DNA of 64,000 nt from Ailanthus altissimus (taxonomy: Eukaryota; Streptophyta; Magnoliopsida; Sapindales; Simaroubaceae). Positions 46,913 to 59,933 of this stretch are shown here, piece after piece (position 1 is the first letter of the stretch; each line of letters starts with the position of its first letter). The stretch covers positions 5,091,501-5,155,500 of the forward strand of contig OX327703.1 in assembly GCA_946807835.1 (NCBI GenBank). The letters run 5' to 3'. Made by a program: the position numbers and the translations under genes. A model generated the notes under the pieces. It did no database searches, was not told the origin of the DNA, and saw only the letters and a program-made list of their open reading frames with translations.

Positions 46913-49900
46913 TGTTAAATACAAAAATTAGTTAATAATTGTTATTTACTAATTGTATAATGATACGTAGCGTATTATAGACTCTCAGTTGAGTTGACCC
47001 AAGTGTGAGATTTAGTGGAACTCACTAGAGAGTGAACTTGGTAACTATTTATAAAGGGTAAAATAGTTATGTCACGCCCCAGACCCAAAAGATCCGACAC
47101 ACGACATCACTTACATTCATTCACTGCATGTGCACTCATAAATAATATTACACAAAATTTTCAACTTTCATTCAACACAGAAATCCTTAGCAAGTTGCTA
47201 GTAAGTTCAACACTAAAATCAACCATAACCTAACATATAAATATAAACTTCTCTTGACAATATTTAAACATTCATTTCAATTTCTTTCAGAATTATAGCA
47301 ATTGAATTATGACTGGGACAATTATTAAACCGGAGATACGCAGAGTTTTCTCAGAGATTAACACTCTACTACGTCACCAGTAGCAACTTTGTTACCGAGA
47401 GCCCAGAATATATCCATTGCAAATTCTTACTTAAAATCATCCAATAACCACACTTTATAAAACTTAAACCAAATCCAATCCATACACAATGAAATAATAC
47501 ATAAGTATTTATTCAATAGGGACAAATCAAATATCATATCCCACGTGTCCCCAAATGAAACACTCGGTAACCTAGCAACTTAGGGAACCCAAGGAACAGC
47601 AGAAGCCTTGCCAAATCCGCTAAGCACACATGCACCTTATTTACCTGAAATCACCATAAACTATAATGAGTATAAAACTCAGTAAGCATACTAGTTTTTC
47701 ATATCTCAAATACAAATACATATATGTACACAATGCATATGTATGATATGTTGTGATCAATTCAAAATCATAATCTTATCAAATCACATATCATGTAAGC
47801 GCTTACACATTCTTTCAAAACACATAATAGGAATACCATCACTCAACTACTACTTAGTAGGACTTACATATCACATATTACATAATGAGCCAAATGTCAC
47901 TCGTAGATGACATACCGTATGAGAGGAATAGTACAAGTGAGGTCTTGAATAACACATATATAATGCTTATGCCCGAAGGTAAAAGCCAAACCCTCACCCT
48001 GATCATTGATGAGTCCTCTCACATGCACCAATACGCCACCACACGAATGTGATGACTCACTCTTCCTTTAGGTACCAATAGGATCCTCCCTACATACGGA
48101 ACACATAATATATACCAATCCCAAAGGAAATGCCACACATAAAGGCTCCACAAATCACATAAAATGCCTACTAAGTTAACAGTGAGTTCAAGTACCCTCA
48201 AAATACAAAATATTTCTCATGGACATATTACACTTCAAAAGCTTTCTTTATTAAACACATCTTATTTTGAAAGCTCACTTACAAAAACACATGTATGTCC
48301 ATGCTCAATGTCAATGCTCACATTCAGAAACATATATTCACATTTCATATCAAAATATACTTTGACATAACATAAACATATTCTTAACCCCATTTGCAAA
48401 ATCATACAAAACAATTACTATGTTTATTGTGATTTCAGTAAAAAGTCTAGTATACTTACCTCTTAACACTTTCAGCTACAAGGCTTAAATCTCCTTAACC
48501 TATCAATGGAGATTAATCCTTTCATAAGCCTCACAATTCACACAAAATACTTTAAATAGCTTACAAAATTATACACAATGCATTTATCACATCAAATTGG
48601 TCTAAATATTTAGTTTCTCAAAACCTGTCATTCTGACCACTTACACTTAACAAAAATTTCTAATACATCAAATGATGTTCAATTACTCCAAAATCATAAT
48701 ATACCATTCTTGACTCATATATCCTTCTTATATATGAATATTATATCAAATTTCCTACACAATCCATTCCATACACACCATCGAATCCAAACTACAAACC
48801 TGACAGGATCAAGATACTTACTGAACAGTATTCAATCTCCCAATTTTATAAAATCATATACTAACTCAAAAATTATAAAACTACCACATAATTACTCTTA
48901 ACACATATCTCAGTCCATGATAAATATTTCACTTCCAAATCACTGCCAAAAGTATTTTAAAACTATTTTATTCTATAACTTTAAAAATCTGTTAATCAAA
49001 TATTGCAATGAGCTGATACACTTTAGAAATTCATAACACTTCAACCACATTGATCTAAATTCTCAATTCTGAGTATATCATATTAGACATATAAACTTAT
49101 CATATTCCACAAATTCATAATTTTTGAAGATCATTTAGTAGGACAAAAATTATTTTTCACTGTACTATACTGTTTACACAGGAAATTTCCAGAATTTCAG
49201 GGTCATTTTGGTAAATTTACTATAAATTTAATTTCCAGAATTTTCAATCAATTCAAAGTCTCAGATGATCCTTAACATGTCTAATTTCATATACTCAAAA
49301 TTCAAAACCAGAATCGAATCACAACAATTTATAAAATTCCTAGATCAAGAGGTTATCCAGCAGAAAGTCCATAATTCATCATGATTTATCAAACTATCTT
49401 ATAGATCATCATCAATTCTCATATGATCTTACGAAATACACAACAAATCCTCAATTATACATATTTTCAGAAATCAAAACTTAAAGGAATTAACTTAATT
49501 AATACCAATAAATTGAGAAATACGTATGATATACCTCTTGAAATTCAAAATTCCAATTTCTTCTTCTTTTTCTTCTTCTTCTCCTCTTTCTCTCTCCTCT
49601 ATTTCTCTCTTCTCTCTCTTAAAATGGGTAGCTCGACCTAAAAATAGTAAATTAGGGTTCAAAAGTGTATTTTTATACTAAGAGGCTAATTTTTAGTATT
49701 TACGAATTTGCCCCCAAAACTTTCAAAGTATAACAATTTGGTCCCTAAAATAAATCTAAAGTCATACAAATAAACCCAATACTAATCGTATATCCTTAAC
49801 CTATAAAAATATTACTAATAACAATATATAATTCAAGTATCACCAACATACAAATAAAATACGTATATTTATACATATATAAATACTTATTCTTACCAGT

Positions 49901-50560
49901 CGTGGATACTGGTTACTACAAGTTATTTCTCACTTTAATTATTTAATAGTTAAATAATTAAAGTATCTTTCTTTTTATATTATATAATATATTATATTAT
50001 ATTATATATTATTATTTTATTATATATATCTATATATAAAGAAAAAGAAAGAGAGAAAGAGAGTAAGTGTGTGAAATTGGCAATTGTTAATAGAAAGAAA
50101 AAGAGAAAGAAATAGAGAAGAAAAAAAAAGGAAAATGAGAGAAAATGAAATTGTTTCATTTTTTTTATACCTTAAATTGGAGCAATTGTGAATTATTTTA
50201 AATTCTCCGTTTCTTATTCTTTTGAAGAAAAAGATAAAAATACACACCCAGCCATTTTGAGGATTAAGAGTTAATCCCGGACTGAATATAAGGCTGTTGT
50301 TCTAACTCACCAAGCCCACCGTATTGGTGACTAGAACTGCACATGAGTTGGTCTCCATGCGGACTCTAGGAAAAACACATGTATAATGTTACACATTAAG
50401 GTGAGTTCTCTAACCTATAAATATATTAATGTGATTAATATATTGTATTTATTGGGTTTATTACAAATTTATACGCTTCCGCCGTGTTAGGCAATAAACA
50501 CAATTGCATATGCATACACTCACACATGTCTTAGATCCGCCAACAAAAACTTATTGAGAT
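46913..50560 (+). mobile_element. Copia-like LTR sequence interrupted by a solo LTR
   Basis: The two flanks of the solo LTR (46913-47069 and 49926-50560) read as one sequence with LTR character: TTGAGTTGACCCAAGTGTGA, then GTAACTATTTATAAAGGG on the left. On the right are an AT-rich U3, a TATA box in TATATATAAAG (about 50031), a purine-rich leader and ACGCTTCCGCCGTG near 50472, a phrase common at copia LTR ends. The termini are uncertain. A TTAAG pair (46908-46912 and 50396-50400) flanks a TG...CA interval, but this end lies before the copia-like phrase. Confidence 0.4.
47070..49920 (-). mobile_element. Solo LTR, 2,851 bp (gypsy-type, minus orientation)
   Basis: Begins TGTCACGCCCC and ends GGTTACTACA, flanked by a perfect 5-bp duplication AGTTA (47065-47069 and 49921-49925). 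Read on the minus strand it starts TGTAGTAACC and ends GGGGCGTGACA, with a TATA box AGTATAAAAATA at about 49668-49679 followed by a purine-rich transcribed leader (49558-49621). The GGGGCGTGACA end and long size recall Tekay/Del-like chromoviral LTRs, but the lineage is unproven. No second copy lies in the window, so it is a solo LTR left by recombination. Confidence 0.85.
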
Positions 50561-50630
50561 TTGAAACGACAGTGATGTTTGATTCTTTTTTAGCACCAAC
50601 AGAAAATCATACTATCTTTTATGTGTAACA

Positions 50631-51350
50631 GTGGATCTTAGAGCTCCTGTTTATGAAGATGATGTACAACCCCTCAATCAAAACCCACAGTCGATTTATA
50701 ATCATTTTATGTTAGCTAATGGTAACAACCAAGTGAGCCATACATCCCCATCAATTCCAACAGTGGTTTCCTCAAATACAACGAATAAATATCATAATGT
50801 TTATCATATACCGTTCAATGAAGATTCAGCCTATACACACTACGCTTGTAAAGACATTAAAAATATTGGGGATGTAAAAGGGGACTGTGATGATGTTGAA
50901 AATGTTGATAATTTAGAAGGTGGTGATTTAGCAGAAAGCGGACGTTGTTATATTTTAATAAACTCCCTAAATATTGAAGTTAGAAGAATAGATTTTTGTG
51001 AAGTTGAAAATTCATTTGCGTTTATGCCTCCAGTACCATCATCAAACTTGGACATATCGAATAAGATATGGAGTAGTAGAATTGATGATGTGTTTGTAGA
51101 AAAGTTGTTTGATAGCAAAGACGAACTTCATCAATCTATTAGTGTGCTAGCACTTAAGGGTAATTGGAGTTTTAAAGTCTCAATGTCGACAAAAGATCAT
51201 TTTGAGGTAAAATATGACGATAATAGATGCCGATGACGATTACATGCGATGTCGACAAATGCAAGGAAACATTTCATTGTGCATAGAATTGATTCAAATC
51301 ATGTATGCCAATTAAATCATTGTGCGATGGTTATCGACAAATAAAGTTTC
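50631..51350 (+). pseudogene. MULE transposase, DNA-binding-domain fragment
   Basis: A 201-codon open stretch, preceded by a splice-acceptor-like GTAACAG and starting without an ATG. It ends in the signature of the plant MuDR N-terminal DNA-binding domain: VEKLFDSKDELHQSISVLAL, NWSFKVSMS, then CR-stop-RLHA. The expected CRWR tryptophan codon is TGA. In-frame sequence continues after it with KHFIVHRIDSNHVC to TAA near 51342-51344. The catalytic DDE, zinc-finger and SWIM parts are missing. It is the continuation of the fragment at 45363-45591, now 5 kb away because of nested insertions. Confidence 0.72.
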
Positions 51351-51837
51351 AAATTATTGACAAATTCATAAAAAAAATAAGTTTGCATTTATGAGTCGAC
51401 TTTATAGATCGAAGGAAATCTAAGTAGACATACGTGAAAAGTTTAATATAGAGATAACTTACCCTACTATTATGACCGACACAAAATTTTTAATATTTAA
51501 TTTTATTTTAATTCGTTAATTTTTATCATTAATTTTAACAGTTAAAGAGTAAAAAATAAAAAAAAATTTAATTATAAAAATAAATTACATTTTAAATATA
51601 TGATACAATCTTATTTATTCATTATTTTTTTAAATATATAATACAATTTCATTCGTTAATTTAATATAATATAATTAAAAATAAACTTTAAAAAAAAAGG
51701 TATCGTAACATCATAAAAATAAATTCAGTAAGATCTTAAGTCAAATCCGATCCGTTCCATGTCAAAAAAAAAAATCCATAGACTAGTAGTTTTGTAAATA
51801 ATGAGATTTGTTATGTCATTTTCTTGTAAAAATTCAT
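51351..51837. other. AT-rich spacer between MULE relics
   Basis: No gene or repeat recognised. Confidence 0.4.
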
Positions 51838-52900
51838 GGAAAATTTTTATAGATAGCCAAAATTTTGGATTTTTTTTTTAAAATTTTAATCAAAAATAAA
51901 AATTTGTAAATTTTGTAGTCATAAACTTCAAAATTGAACACAAATACTCTTAATTGCATTTTTCCCACAACTCTACATATCTCTCAAAACCCTAATCACA
52001 TTATCTCTAATCAATAGCGTGGACGGCAACGATTACACCGACTGAAGGAACCAAAATATAGTAAGTTTAAGTTTTTTCTTTTTTATTTTCTAATGAATTT
52101 TGAATTTAAATAGGATGATATTATTATAAAAATGTGTTGTGACTTGCCGGAATGTTGTTATCGCACCTCGAATCATCTTGGGATGATTTGGCACACGAGA
52201 GTCACATACCTCGCACGTGACTTTATTAATTGTTTAAAAAAATATTAAATGTGAATTGTTTTAATATTAGTTTCATATGTTAATTGATTATTATTTTAAT
52301 TGTTTTCTATTAATATCATTTAAATATGTATCTCTATCAATTTCATATAATTATTATTAATAATTATGTTATAATAATTTAATAATTTTATTTATTATTA
52401 TTTTTTAATTATAGATATTCAATTGTGTAATTTTATTTTATTTTTTTTATGAGATATTAGTTTTATTATTTTTTATTTACAAAGAAAAAAAATCAGTTTC
52501 AAAGAATTTGAAAATGTCTGTTGTAGGCCATTTTCTAGTAATAATATCATCTATTCAAAGTCGTGGGTTTTAAAAGTTATCGAAGTTGACCGAAATTTAT
52601 CAAGAAAAGATATTCAGGGCCACTTGTATGATCACTTTCTCAATCTGCAGGAAATTAAATTTTTAGGGATTTTAATCCATTATTTGCTATTTAAGGAAGT
52701 GCAACTAATGACTTTGATGATGAATTTTGGCACATTGTCAACAATAAACATTCATTTTGCTTGACTTGAGTTTGTGTTGGTATCTATTTATGTCTACGCC
52801 TACCGAGCAACTAAAGGCTACATTTGAATATTTCGCATCTCATCCGAAATTAACTAAGCTAATGGATAGCTAATAAGATTGGCTGAATTAATATATGTAA
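51838..52900 (+). mobile_element. Truncated MULE relic carrying a DUF1985-like fragment
   Basis: Starts GGAAAATTTTTATAGATAGCCAAAA-like, the same terminus type as the element at 56228. A small GC island with the hairpin AATCATC-TTGG-GATGATT follows (52171-52188). From about 52490 to 52815 broken frames read LYDHFLNLQEIKFLGILIHY, LLFKEV and, after a shift, NDFDDEFWHIVNNKHSF. This matches the order of plant DUF1985, a domain usually joined to a Ulp1-type protease inside MULEs. The right end appears cut by the Athila cluster. Confidence 0.5.
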
Positions 52901-52904
52901 TTAA

Positions 52905-54015
52905 TATGTAATTTTTAATTAAGTGCAAGTGTATTTTATCATAAACAAATAATAAAAAATAAGTATAGTATTGTTTTTATGAGATATTGTTGTTATTGTT
53001 TATACTAAATATTAAAATTATATTTTTTTACTTTTATTCGAACGAAAAAAAATTAAAAAATTAGTAATATAAACTAAATAACAAAAAATTAATAAGATAG
53101 AAAAGATAAAAGGTAAAAAGATAGAAGCACCAATAATAGATCAAATTTAAGATCACGACTATCTCTCGATATGTTATTTGGACCAATTAATTTTTTTTAA
53201 GTTAATCATTTAATATGAATTGTTGGCTACATTTTTAATATCTTCACAAGTTTTTATCGATGGTCGAATGACTATATCTTACTTTAACAATTACTTATAT
53301 ATTAATAATAATCAAAATAAAATAAGATTAATTAAAAACCAATCTATTACTACTATGTATGCTATATGGATATATTTCTATCTTATATGAAACTCATAAT
53401 TGTTATCCTATGATTATATATCAAACTATTCAATGGCAACACAAAAATCCTTTCATCAAGTTTATTAGGATTCCCATAATAATTTAATTAGTAATCAAGT
53501 AATTAAAAAGTATTACACATATAATAATTGAACAATTCTATTTTTGATTTTATAAAAATAAGAGAAGAATTTGACTTCAATCACATATCAAGTTCAAAGT
53601 TATAATTCTAAAATTGAAACTTGGCTCATAGAGTAAAATAAAGAGTTCTAGAATTTATTAAGAATAACATTATGACAATCATAGAAAACTAGAAAGATAA
53701 AAAATTAAAGAGATAAAACTAATTTTGATGTAATCTTCAATCTTTTAGACTTCTGGAGATCCTTCAAAAATTGTTCTTTCTCTCTTTTCTTCTCTCTCTT
53801 TGATTCTTGAAATAAGCTTTTTAATATTCTATTTATAAGTTTATATTTTTAAATTAGAACAAAATACCAAATATAAATCAGCTTAGAATTTTTTTTTTAC
53901 GCTAACATTGGTTATGTATTTACAGTTCACATAGTACTGTGATGCTAGTTTTAGGTGCTAGGGGACTAAGGACTCTGACTTGAGTACCGCAACGCTTATT
54001 TTTAGGCGATGCGAC
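52905..54015 (-). mobile_element. Athila-like LTR A (minus orientation)
   Basis: About 1.1 kb, collinear with LTR B (59934-61046): AAGTGCAAGTG / AAGCACAAGTG, TTGTTATTGTTTATACTAA, the phrase AGAAGCACCAATAATAGATC / AAAAGCACCAATAATAGATA, and a shared end GCTAGTTTTAGG-GCTA-GGACTCT-ACTTGAG. Roughly 80 % alike by eye. The right end stops in a GC-rich patch and abuts LTR C. Confidence 0.65.
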
Positions 54016-55316
54016 TGTTGTGTGATTTCTATAACACAAACTAACGCAAGTGCACGTTATTGCAACAAGTAATATATGATAAGTAGAGTGATGATTCCAT
54101 GGAGAATGATTTGTCTTTTCTAGTTTAAGTACTGAAATTGTGTCTTTTCTAGTTTAAGTACTGAAATTGTGTCTTTCTACTCTTATCCAGAAAATGATTT
54201 AATGTATGAGATTAAACTACTCAAGTAAAAGAATAACTTCATTATGATAAGTAATAAACTAAACTACCACAAGTTAAATTCAATATGAGACATCCTAGGG
54301 TTACAAACTATCCCTTATTATGCAAATCAATTCAGCAGAATCTCTTTTAGGTTTATTGTACTCAACTTGATATATTGACCAAAACACTCAACACATCACA
54401 AGCCTCTTTCAATGGTCAAGTGAATATATTCTATCCAATCAAATATCTATAAATCTATGATAAATAAATTGAACAAAATTCATTAAGCATAAGTTTTATG
54501 AGTCATACATGCCATATGAATATATGTCTATCTCATATAAAACCCATGTGTACTACACTATAATCATGCATCGATATGCTTAAGACTTAATATGTAAATG
54601 TCTTTTTCAAGTTTATTTAAGTATTTCTAGATCAATTTAACTATTGGCCAAGTAATAAAATTGCATTAAACACAAACATAATGAATATATCGAAAGCTGA
54701 ATTTAATACCATAAAATAGATAGCTATAGTCAATCACATAATGAGTTCAATGATGTAATTCTAGAAGAATGAAATTAGCTCATCATTAAACTACACATTC
54801 TTAAAGCTAATTCTATCAATACTGGCAAAATAAACATCTTACAACTAGTAAAAGACCAAAGGAAAGAAGAAATCCATACAAATGCCTTTGATGTTGAATC
54901 TTCATTTTTTCCTCTTTGATTTCTCCAAACTTGAAAGTTAGGTGTTTTTCTTTCTTATCCTCAGCTGCCTCTTCAAAATGTAAGTTTTTGGCAAATATAT
55001 AGGTAAGAGCACGAAATTAGGGCGAACTTAGGGTTGCTTTTTAGACTTCTTGATTTTAAGTATCCTATCAACTTTTGCTACCTAGGTCTCAATGTTGCGG
55101 CATTGAGGTGTTTGGTAGCTTTTATTCATATTTAATAGGTTTTCTTTTCATACCACTATCCACTAATATAAGTTCACATATAACTAATTATCAAATAGGT
55201 CTTTATTAAGCTTGTATTGTATAGCTAAGGTAAATGCAGGATAAAATGAATAATTTTTGCTCAATTCATACTATAAACACACATTCTTGTTCTTAGATCA
55301 TTCCTATCTTTTATCA
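54016..55316 (-). mobile_element. Athila-like LTR C (minus orientation)
   Basis: Its reverse complement is collinear with LTR D (61047-62354). Termini TGAT ... ACAACA; 1,301 bp. To its right lies a polypurine tract in minus orientation (plus strand ACCAAAAATTCCCCCAAACT, about 55322-55341), so this is a 3' LTR. An internal duplication of a 32-bp phrase (TTGTCTTTTCTAGTTTAAGT) occurs at 54110-54172. The palindrome-like CTCAATGTTGCGGCATTGAG lies at about 55089-55108. Confidence 0.7.
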
Positions 55317-56227
55317 ATTTTACCAAAAATTCCCCCAAACTTAATTGACAACTTTCATTGTCTACTTTATTGCTCATCTTTTTTTTTTCTAAGCTAAAAG
55401 TATAGTCAACTTTATCCACTTTTTTTTTTGAATGAGTCACTATATCCTCAAACTTAAGTCTTTACAACCTCTTGTGAGCAATCAAACTCTATTACTATTC
55501 ATTCCACTCATTCTTCCCATAAGTTTAATACTCTCATAACCCTTAACCAAGACCACTATGCTTATAGTGTGAAGGGTATTAAAAAGGAAAATTTATTTAA
55601 AATCTAAGGTATAGATGTGTTTAATAAATAAAAATAGTCATTAGGCTCAAAGTGGGTGATTAGAGATAAAATACAATATAATATTAGGCTGAAAAAACTC
55701 AAACGATCCAAAATTGGCTTAAAATAATTTTCTCAATCATGTACACTCTAAGATTCGCCTCGAGTGATAATTAAATAAGTTCTAGAATATGTAAGACCTC
55801 TAAGTTCCTTATCATATAATGTTCTCTAAGGAGCAAACAAATTAAATAATCATAATTATATGCTCAATATGTTCAAGGAAACACAAATAAGACAAAATCT
55901 TGATATAAAGATTAAACATAAGAACAATTGCGACATCTCTTATTTCTCAAAACTTATATCTATCATAATCAAGATCTTATCATTGACTAATAAATATCAT
56001 ATTGAACCAAAAACTAACAACTAAAGAAAGAAAAAAATTAACATGCAAAATAACAGACAAAATTAATGGAGCAGTAAATAAATACAGATAAGTGTTTTCT
56101 TCCTCTAAATTTAAATTTGACATTGTCCTCAATGTCAAAAAATAAACATACGAGTAAGAAATTTTACTAGTAAATGAAGGCTTAGCATTATGGCGTTTAA
56201 GTCTTGAAGCGACGATGTTAAATTTTT

Positions 56228-57830
56228 GGAAAGTTTTTCAAAATAGCCAAAATGGAAGGTGCCTTAACTTGTTTAGCCACCATTTCAATTTTAGAATTTT
56301 TTTAGTCAAATAAATCACTTTTGAACAAAAATATCCTTTTACTATGTGAATAGTACCCACCACAATAAACAATACCTGCTACAAATTTAATTTAATTTAA
56401 TTTTACAACTAATTTATTTATAATTTTATTTTACTTAAAATTATATTTATTCAAATTTAAATTTGTATTTATTTATTAAAATTATATATATTTTATTTGA
56501 TTATATTTTTTAATTATTTAATTTAATCACTTTATTACAAAAATGAAATAAATATGTAGTTAAACTAAACTAAATAAATAATATAATTAATTTAAATAAT
56601 TAACAAATAATATAATTAAATAAAATAAATATAATTTTAATATACAAACTTTTTAATAAACTATATAAATTAATTATATAAAATATTAATAAAAAATAAA
56701 AAATACTTACTATAAAAATAATAAGTAAAAGTAAATTAAAATATTATAATAAATAATAAAATTAAAAAGAAAAAATCTATATTTTTTATTGCATCCAAAT
56801 ATGGGCGCAATATATTTTTATTGCACCCAAAATGGGTGCGATATTTTTTTTCCTAATACACAGTACTTGTTACAGTGTATATTAGTTTGCTACAATAATT
56901 TTTATTCAAAATTAAATATTTTTTGTTTATTAAAATTTTATTTATTTTATTTTATTTATTTATTTTAATTATATTAGTACAAAAATTACATAAATAATAT
57001 AATTATTTAATGTAGTTAAACTAAACTAAATAAACACAATAAATAAAAAATAATTTTCATAAGCAAATACAATCTTAATTGTATTTTTCATTAAAATTAT
57101 ATTTTTTATATTTATTGATAATTAAATAAAATAAATAAAAATACAATATTTAATTATTTATGAATAATATAAATTAATTATGCCATATATAATAAAATAA
57201 AATTATAAAACAATTATCGGGCTTATATATAGGCGCGATAAAAGTATATTGCCCATATTTGGACACATTATAAAATATAGACTTTTTTATTTTTAATTTT
57301 ATTATTTATTATGATATTTTTATTTTATTTTTACTTATTATTTTTTATAGTAAATATTTTATTTATTTTATATAATTAATTTATATTATTTATTAAAAAT
57401 TTAGTATATTAAAATTATATTTATTTTATTTTATTATATTATTTGTTAATTATTTAAATTGATTATATTATTTATTTAGTTTAGTTTAACTACATATTTA
57501 TTTAAATTTTGTAATAACGTGATTAAATTAAATTATTAACAAATAATATAATCAAATAAAGTAAATATAATTTTAATAAATAAATACAAATTTAAATTTG
57601 AATAAATATAATTTTAAGTAAAATAAAATTATAAATAAATTAGTTATAAAATTTAATTTAATTTAAAAAATCACTGGAGCAGGTACCGTTCACGGTAGAA
57701 GATACTACTTAAATAGTGAAATGTTATTTTTGTCCAAAAGTAATTTGTTTGACTAATAAAATTAGAAAATAAAAATGGTGACTAAAAAAGTTAAAACCCC
57801 CTCAATTTTGGCTATTTCAAAAAATTTTCC
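56228..57830. mobile_element. Second non-autonomous MULE-like element (1,603 bp)
   Basis: Left end GGAAAGTTTTTCAAAATAGCC; the right end read in reverse is GGAAAATTTTTTGAAATAGCC. Inverted termini of at least 130 bp continue through ACTTTTGGACAA and an ACTAT-TGAA-AGTA block. The 9-bp flanks TAAATTTTT (56219-56227) and TAAATGTTT (57831-57839) differ at one base. The interior is AT-rich inverted repeats with hairpin words at 56795-56845 (GCGCAATAT ... ATTGCACCC, GGGTGCGAT) and 57213-57272 (GGCGCGATA). Subterminal words are shared with the 8.3-kb element, so they belong to one broad family. Confidence 0.78.
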
Positions 57831-57959
57831 TAAATGTTTCTATCTCCTAATTCTAGAGCTTCTTTTTTTACTTCTTGAATGCTCACTTGCTATTCTAACA
57901 CTACAAAAGAAAAAGATAAAACAAATTATATTAAAATTTAAAATTTACTTGGGTTATTT

Positions 57960-59650
57960 CTCAAGAAGCATTTAATTTAACGTCATCGACTTGACGTCTT
58001 TTAGATTCATGGTGAATCAAATTGCATGTCAAAACATCTTGCTTATAAAACTTCAGTCGATGTTTTCGAGCATTAACATTCATTTTCTTAGACTTTCATA
58101 ACTCTATGAGAAAATCTCTTAAATGTGACCCCGACCACCTTGATTTAAGCTTTCTTAGAAAGAGTTTAATCTTAGACTGAAAGAATGATCCTTATTGGCC
58201 GGTGTGAATCCTCTTTTCCTTGATCTTGCAATGTCCCTTCTTTTTCTTTATCTTGTATAGTTTTGTATAAGCTTGTAGTTGCACGACTTCTATCACTTTC
58301 AATTTAGGAGGTGGTAGTGGATCCTCTAAAATTACCATGTCAACCTTGAAATATTGAGAGATATTTTTAGAAAATTACTAATTATCAAGGTTTTTCTCTA
58401 GAGTCTTTATTGGAATGGTGGAGAAATGTATGTGATATCTTTTGCTTTGAAGTGCCTCCAATTCATTTTCTTTTGTAGTTGACTCATCTTTTGTTATTTT
58501 TATTGCTTTATCATGGCTCTCACTAGATTGAGATATTTCAGCAGCTGTTGGCAGTTTTTGTTCACTCCTCAAAATGATTGCTTAGCATTGATCCTTATTT
58601 TCTCTTGGATTCACCTCTGTGTTGCTTGGAAATAGATCTTATGGCTCTATAATGATGTAACTAATTGGCTCACTTAAATCTCTAACATCTTTAAAGAGGA
58701 TGCTTGGTTTTAGATGAGATTTGCTTGACTTTGTAAAAGGAAATCTGTCTGCTTCTATACTGTAAAAACATCTTCTCTAAGTTTAGTTTCTCTCTAATCT
58801 GCTATTGAGTTTAGGCATGTATACTATGAGGATATATCCAATCCAAATTATAGAAATTGGTGTGTTATTCTTAATAGTTCATAAAATGCGTAACCTCCAT
58901 GCATTGGCCATTTAAATTGTGTCACCACAATAATCACAGATGACAAGTCTACTCTTTACAGTATTATTTTTAATGGCATTTAATATCTTGGAATTAGATT
59001 AATTTGTACAGCTAATAAGATGAGTGCCTCATCATCATGTCTACTAGTAATCTTTCTTGGGGTTATTCTTTATGTGGACCATTGATAGCTGTTGGATGTC
59101 ATCTCCTCTAGTAGGTTATATGCTTTGTTAATTGATTTGCTTATTATTGCTCCACCCATAACTGCATCTATTATGATCCTTAATTGCCCCATCAAGCCAT
59201 TATAAAAAATTTGTTTGAGCAACCACTTTAAAATCCTATGGCGTGGACATTTTTACAATATATCTTTATACCATTCACATACTTCATAAACTGTTTTCGA
59301 GTCATACTACATGAAAGAAGTAATGTCATTCCTTATCCTTGCTATCTTGGCTGGTGGAAAGAATGTTGATATAAATTTTAGGGCCAAGTCATCCCATGTT
59401 ATAATAGATATTAATGGTAGTGACATCAACCAACTCTTCGCTTTATCTCGAAGTGAAAAAGAAAATAACTGCAACCGTACTACATCATCTGAGAGTTCAT
59501 TGTATTTTAATAAATCATAAATCTCTAGAAAATTTATGATATATTCATCTAGATCATCATATAGATGTCCACTGAATTAATCTAAGTCTTTCAATATTAA
59601 TTGTTTTCAGCTGAATTTCAAAGTAGTTGGCATTTATAGTTAGTCAGCAT
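57960..59650 (-). pseudogene. Athila-like gag relic (minus strand)
   Basis: On the minus strand, broken frames reproduce the order of the better-preserved gag at 62467 onward: FLEIYDLLKYNELSDD, LFSFSLRDKAKSWL, ITWDDLALKFISTFFPPAKI, RNDITSF, KWLLKQIFYNGLMGQLR, NLLEEMTSNSYQW (about 59580-59090), then a hydrophilic post-gag stretch (58572-58378, 64 codons open). It carries frameshifts and stops throughout and encodes no usable protein. Confidence 0.7.
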
Positions 59651-59933
59651 ATGCTGGGTTAAATGCTACTAATCATTGGGAGTGAATAATCTTTCAAAGA
59701 TTTATGTTCTTCTGCTTGCTGTTGAAACTAAAATTGATAGGCTATGATGTAGATTTGAAAGGTTTATCTAAAAAAATAATAATAAAAAGACTAGAAAAGC
59801 AATTGTACAAAACAAAAATAAATAAAAATTAACTATATAACAAAATAAAAAAATGAAGTAAAAATAAAATAGATTGGTTTTACTATATTAACACAAACAA
59901 TAAACTAATTCATTGGCAATAGTGCCAAAAACT

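Larger units (their letters stand above)
55317..59933 (-). mobile_element. Decayed Athila-like internal region (minus)
   Basis: Sequence between the polypurine tract beside LTR C and a degenerate primer site beside LTR B. Plus strand near 59914-59930 reads TTGGCAATAGTGCCAAAAA, the reverse complement of a mutated TTTTTGGCGCCGTTGCC site. It includes the 3' non-coding part (55317-56227), a non-autonomous MULE insertion (56228-57830) and gag-derived sequence (57960-59650). Pol and env-like regions are missing, so the element was reduced by large deletions. Confidence 0.6.

Noticed and set aside
46607..46918. 103-codon plus-strand ORF
   Set aside because: Family-like features are on the opposite strand, and this ORF runs through the 13-bp hairpin. 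No support as a gene.
46908..50400. TTAAG direct repeat as TSD of a TG...CA element (46913-50395)
   Set aside because: A 5-bp match is weak, and LTR-like sequence (ACGCTTCCGCCGTG) continues beyond the proposed right end.
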